A DNA stretch of 64,000 nt from Fontisphaera persica. GTDB taxonomy: Bacteria > Verrucomicrobiota > Verrucomicrobiia > Limisphaerales > Fontisphaeraceae. The DNA is not shown here. Position 1 is the stretch's first letter. More model-generated notes on the stretch are below. The model saw only the letters and a list, made by a program, of their open reading frames with translations, was not told the DNA's origin and made no database searches. The DNA lies in the NCBI RefSeq assembly GCF_024832785.1, contig NZ_CP116615.1, forward strand, positions 930,001 through 994,000. The letters are read 5' to 3'.

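Overview
The window looks like a chromosomal segment of a GC-rich bacterium of the Planctomycetota-Verrucomicrobiota-Chlamydiota group, most likely a Verrucomicrobiota. The evidence is a giant surface-type protein with an LEPR-XLL-like N-terminus, a DUF5107-TPR protein, a secreted clan GH-A hydrolase, an orphan hybrid histidine kinase, and weak use of Shine-Dalgarno sites at several starts. This placement is inference from family content. No rRNA, tRNA, transposase, CRISPR array or integrase was found.

Bases 1-28,700 are mostly ordinary, densely packed genes. (1) A sugar ABC transporter operon (truncated permease, double-ATPase, second permease) is translationally coupled by ATGA overlaps to a large protein that may be a D-apionate lactonase-like enzyme. 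(2) A PAS-PAS hybrid histidine kinase lies on the minus strand. (3) A five-gene chain runs metF, outer-membrane efflux lipoprotein, RND adaptor, RND pump, EgtD-like methyltransferase, with ATGA overlaps or a 3-bp gap at every junction. (4) A minus-strand HTH-EIIA(PTS) fusion converges on this chain. (5) A sugar-phosphate isomerase/epimerase-like TIM barrel converges on a minus-strand pair made of mtnA and a small membrane protein, with proB (PUA type) transcribed ahead of that pair. (6) A secreted GH-A hydrolase follows. (7) metG and a 1157-residue DUF5107-TPR protein are on the minus strand.

Bases 28,911-64,000 are a single plus-strand reading frame of at least 11,696 codons that is still open at the window edge, so the protein exceeds about 1.1 MDa. 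It begins with an LEPR-XLL-like motif. A very long beta-rich array follows, built hierarchically. Roughly 30 divergent units of about 123 residues carry an AGPY(V/L)RV signature, and they are grouped into five super-blocks that each end in a distinct unit of about 150 residues with a VTIEG-like core. Next come seven Ig-like modules, several filament-like beta regions, RTX-type calcium-binding nonapeptides and a discoidin-like segment. I translated it at many points and found one consistent frame. Only one cysteine was noticed, near the N-terminus. The likely role is a cell-surface or secreted adhesin or matrix protein, which is inference. This giant protein and its two-level repeat architecture are the most unusual content of the window.

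The plus strand is richer in G than in C even inside minus-strand genes, which suggests a replication-linked skew with the plus strand as leading strand.
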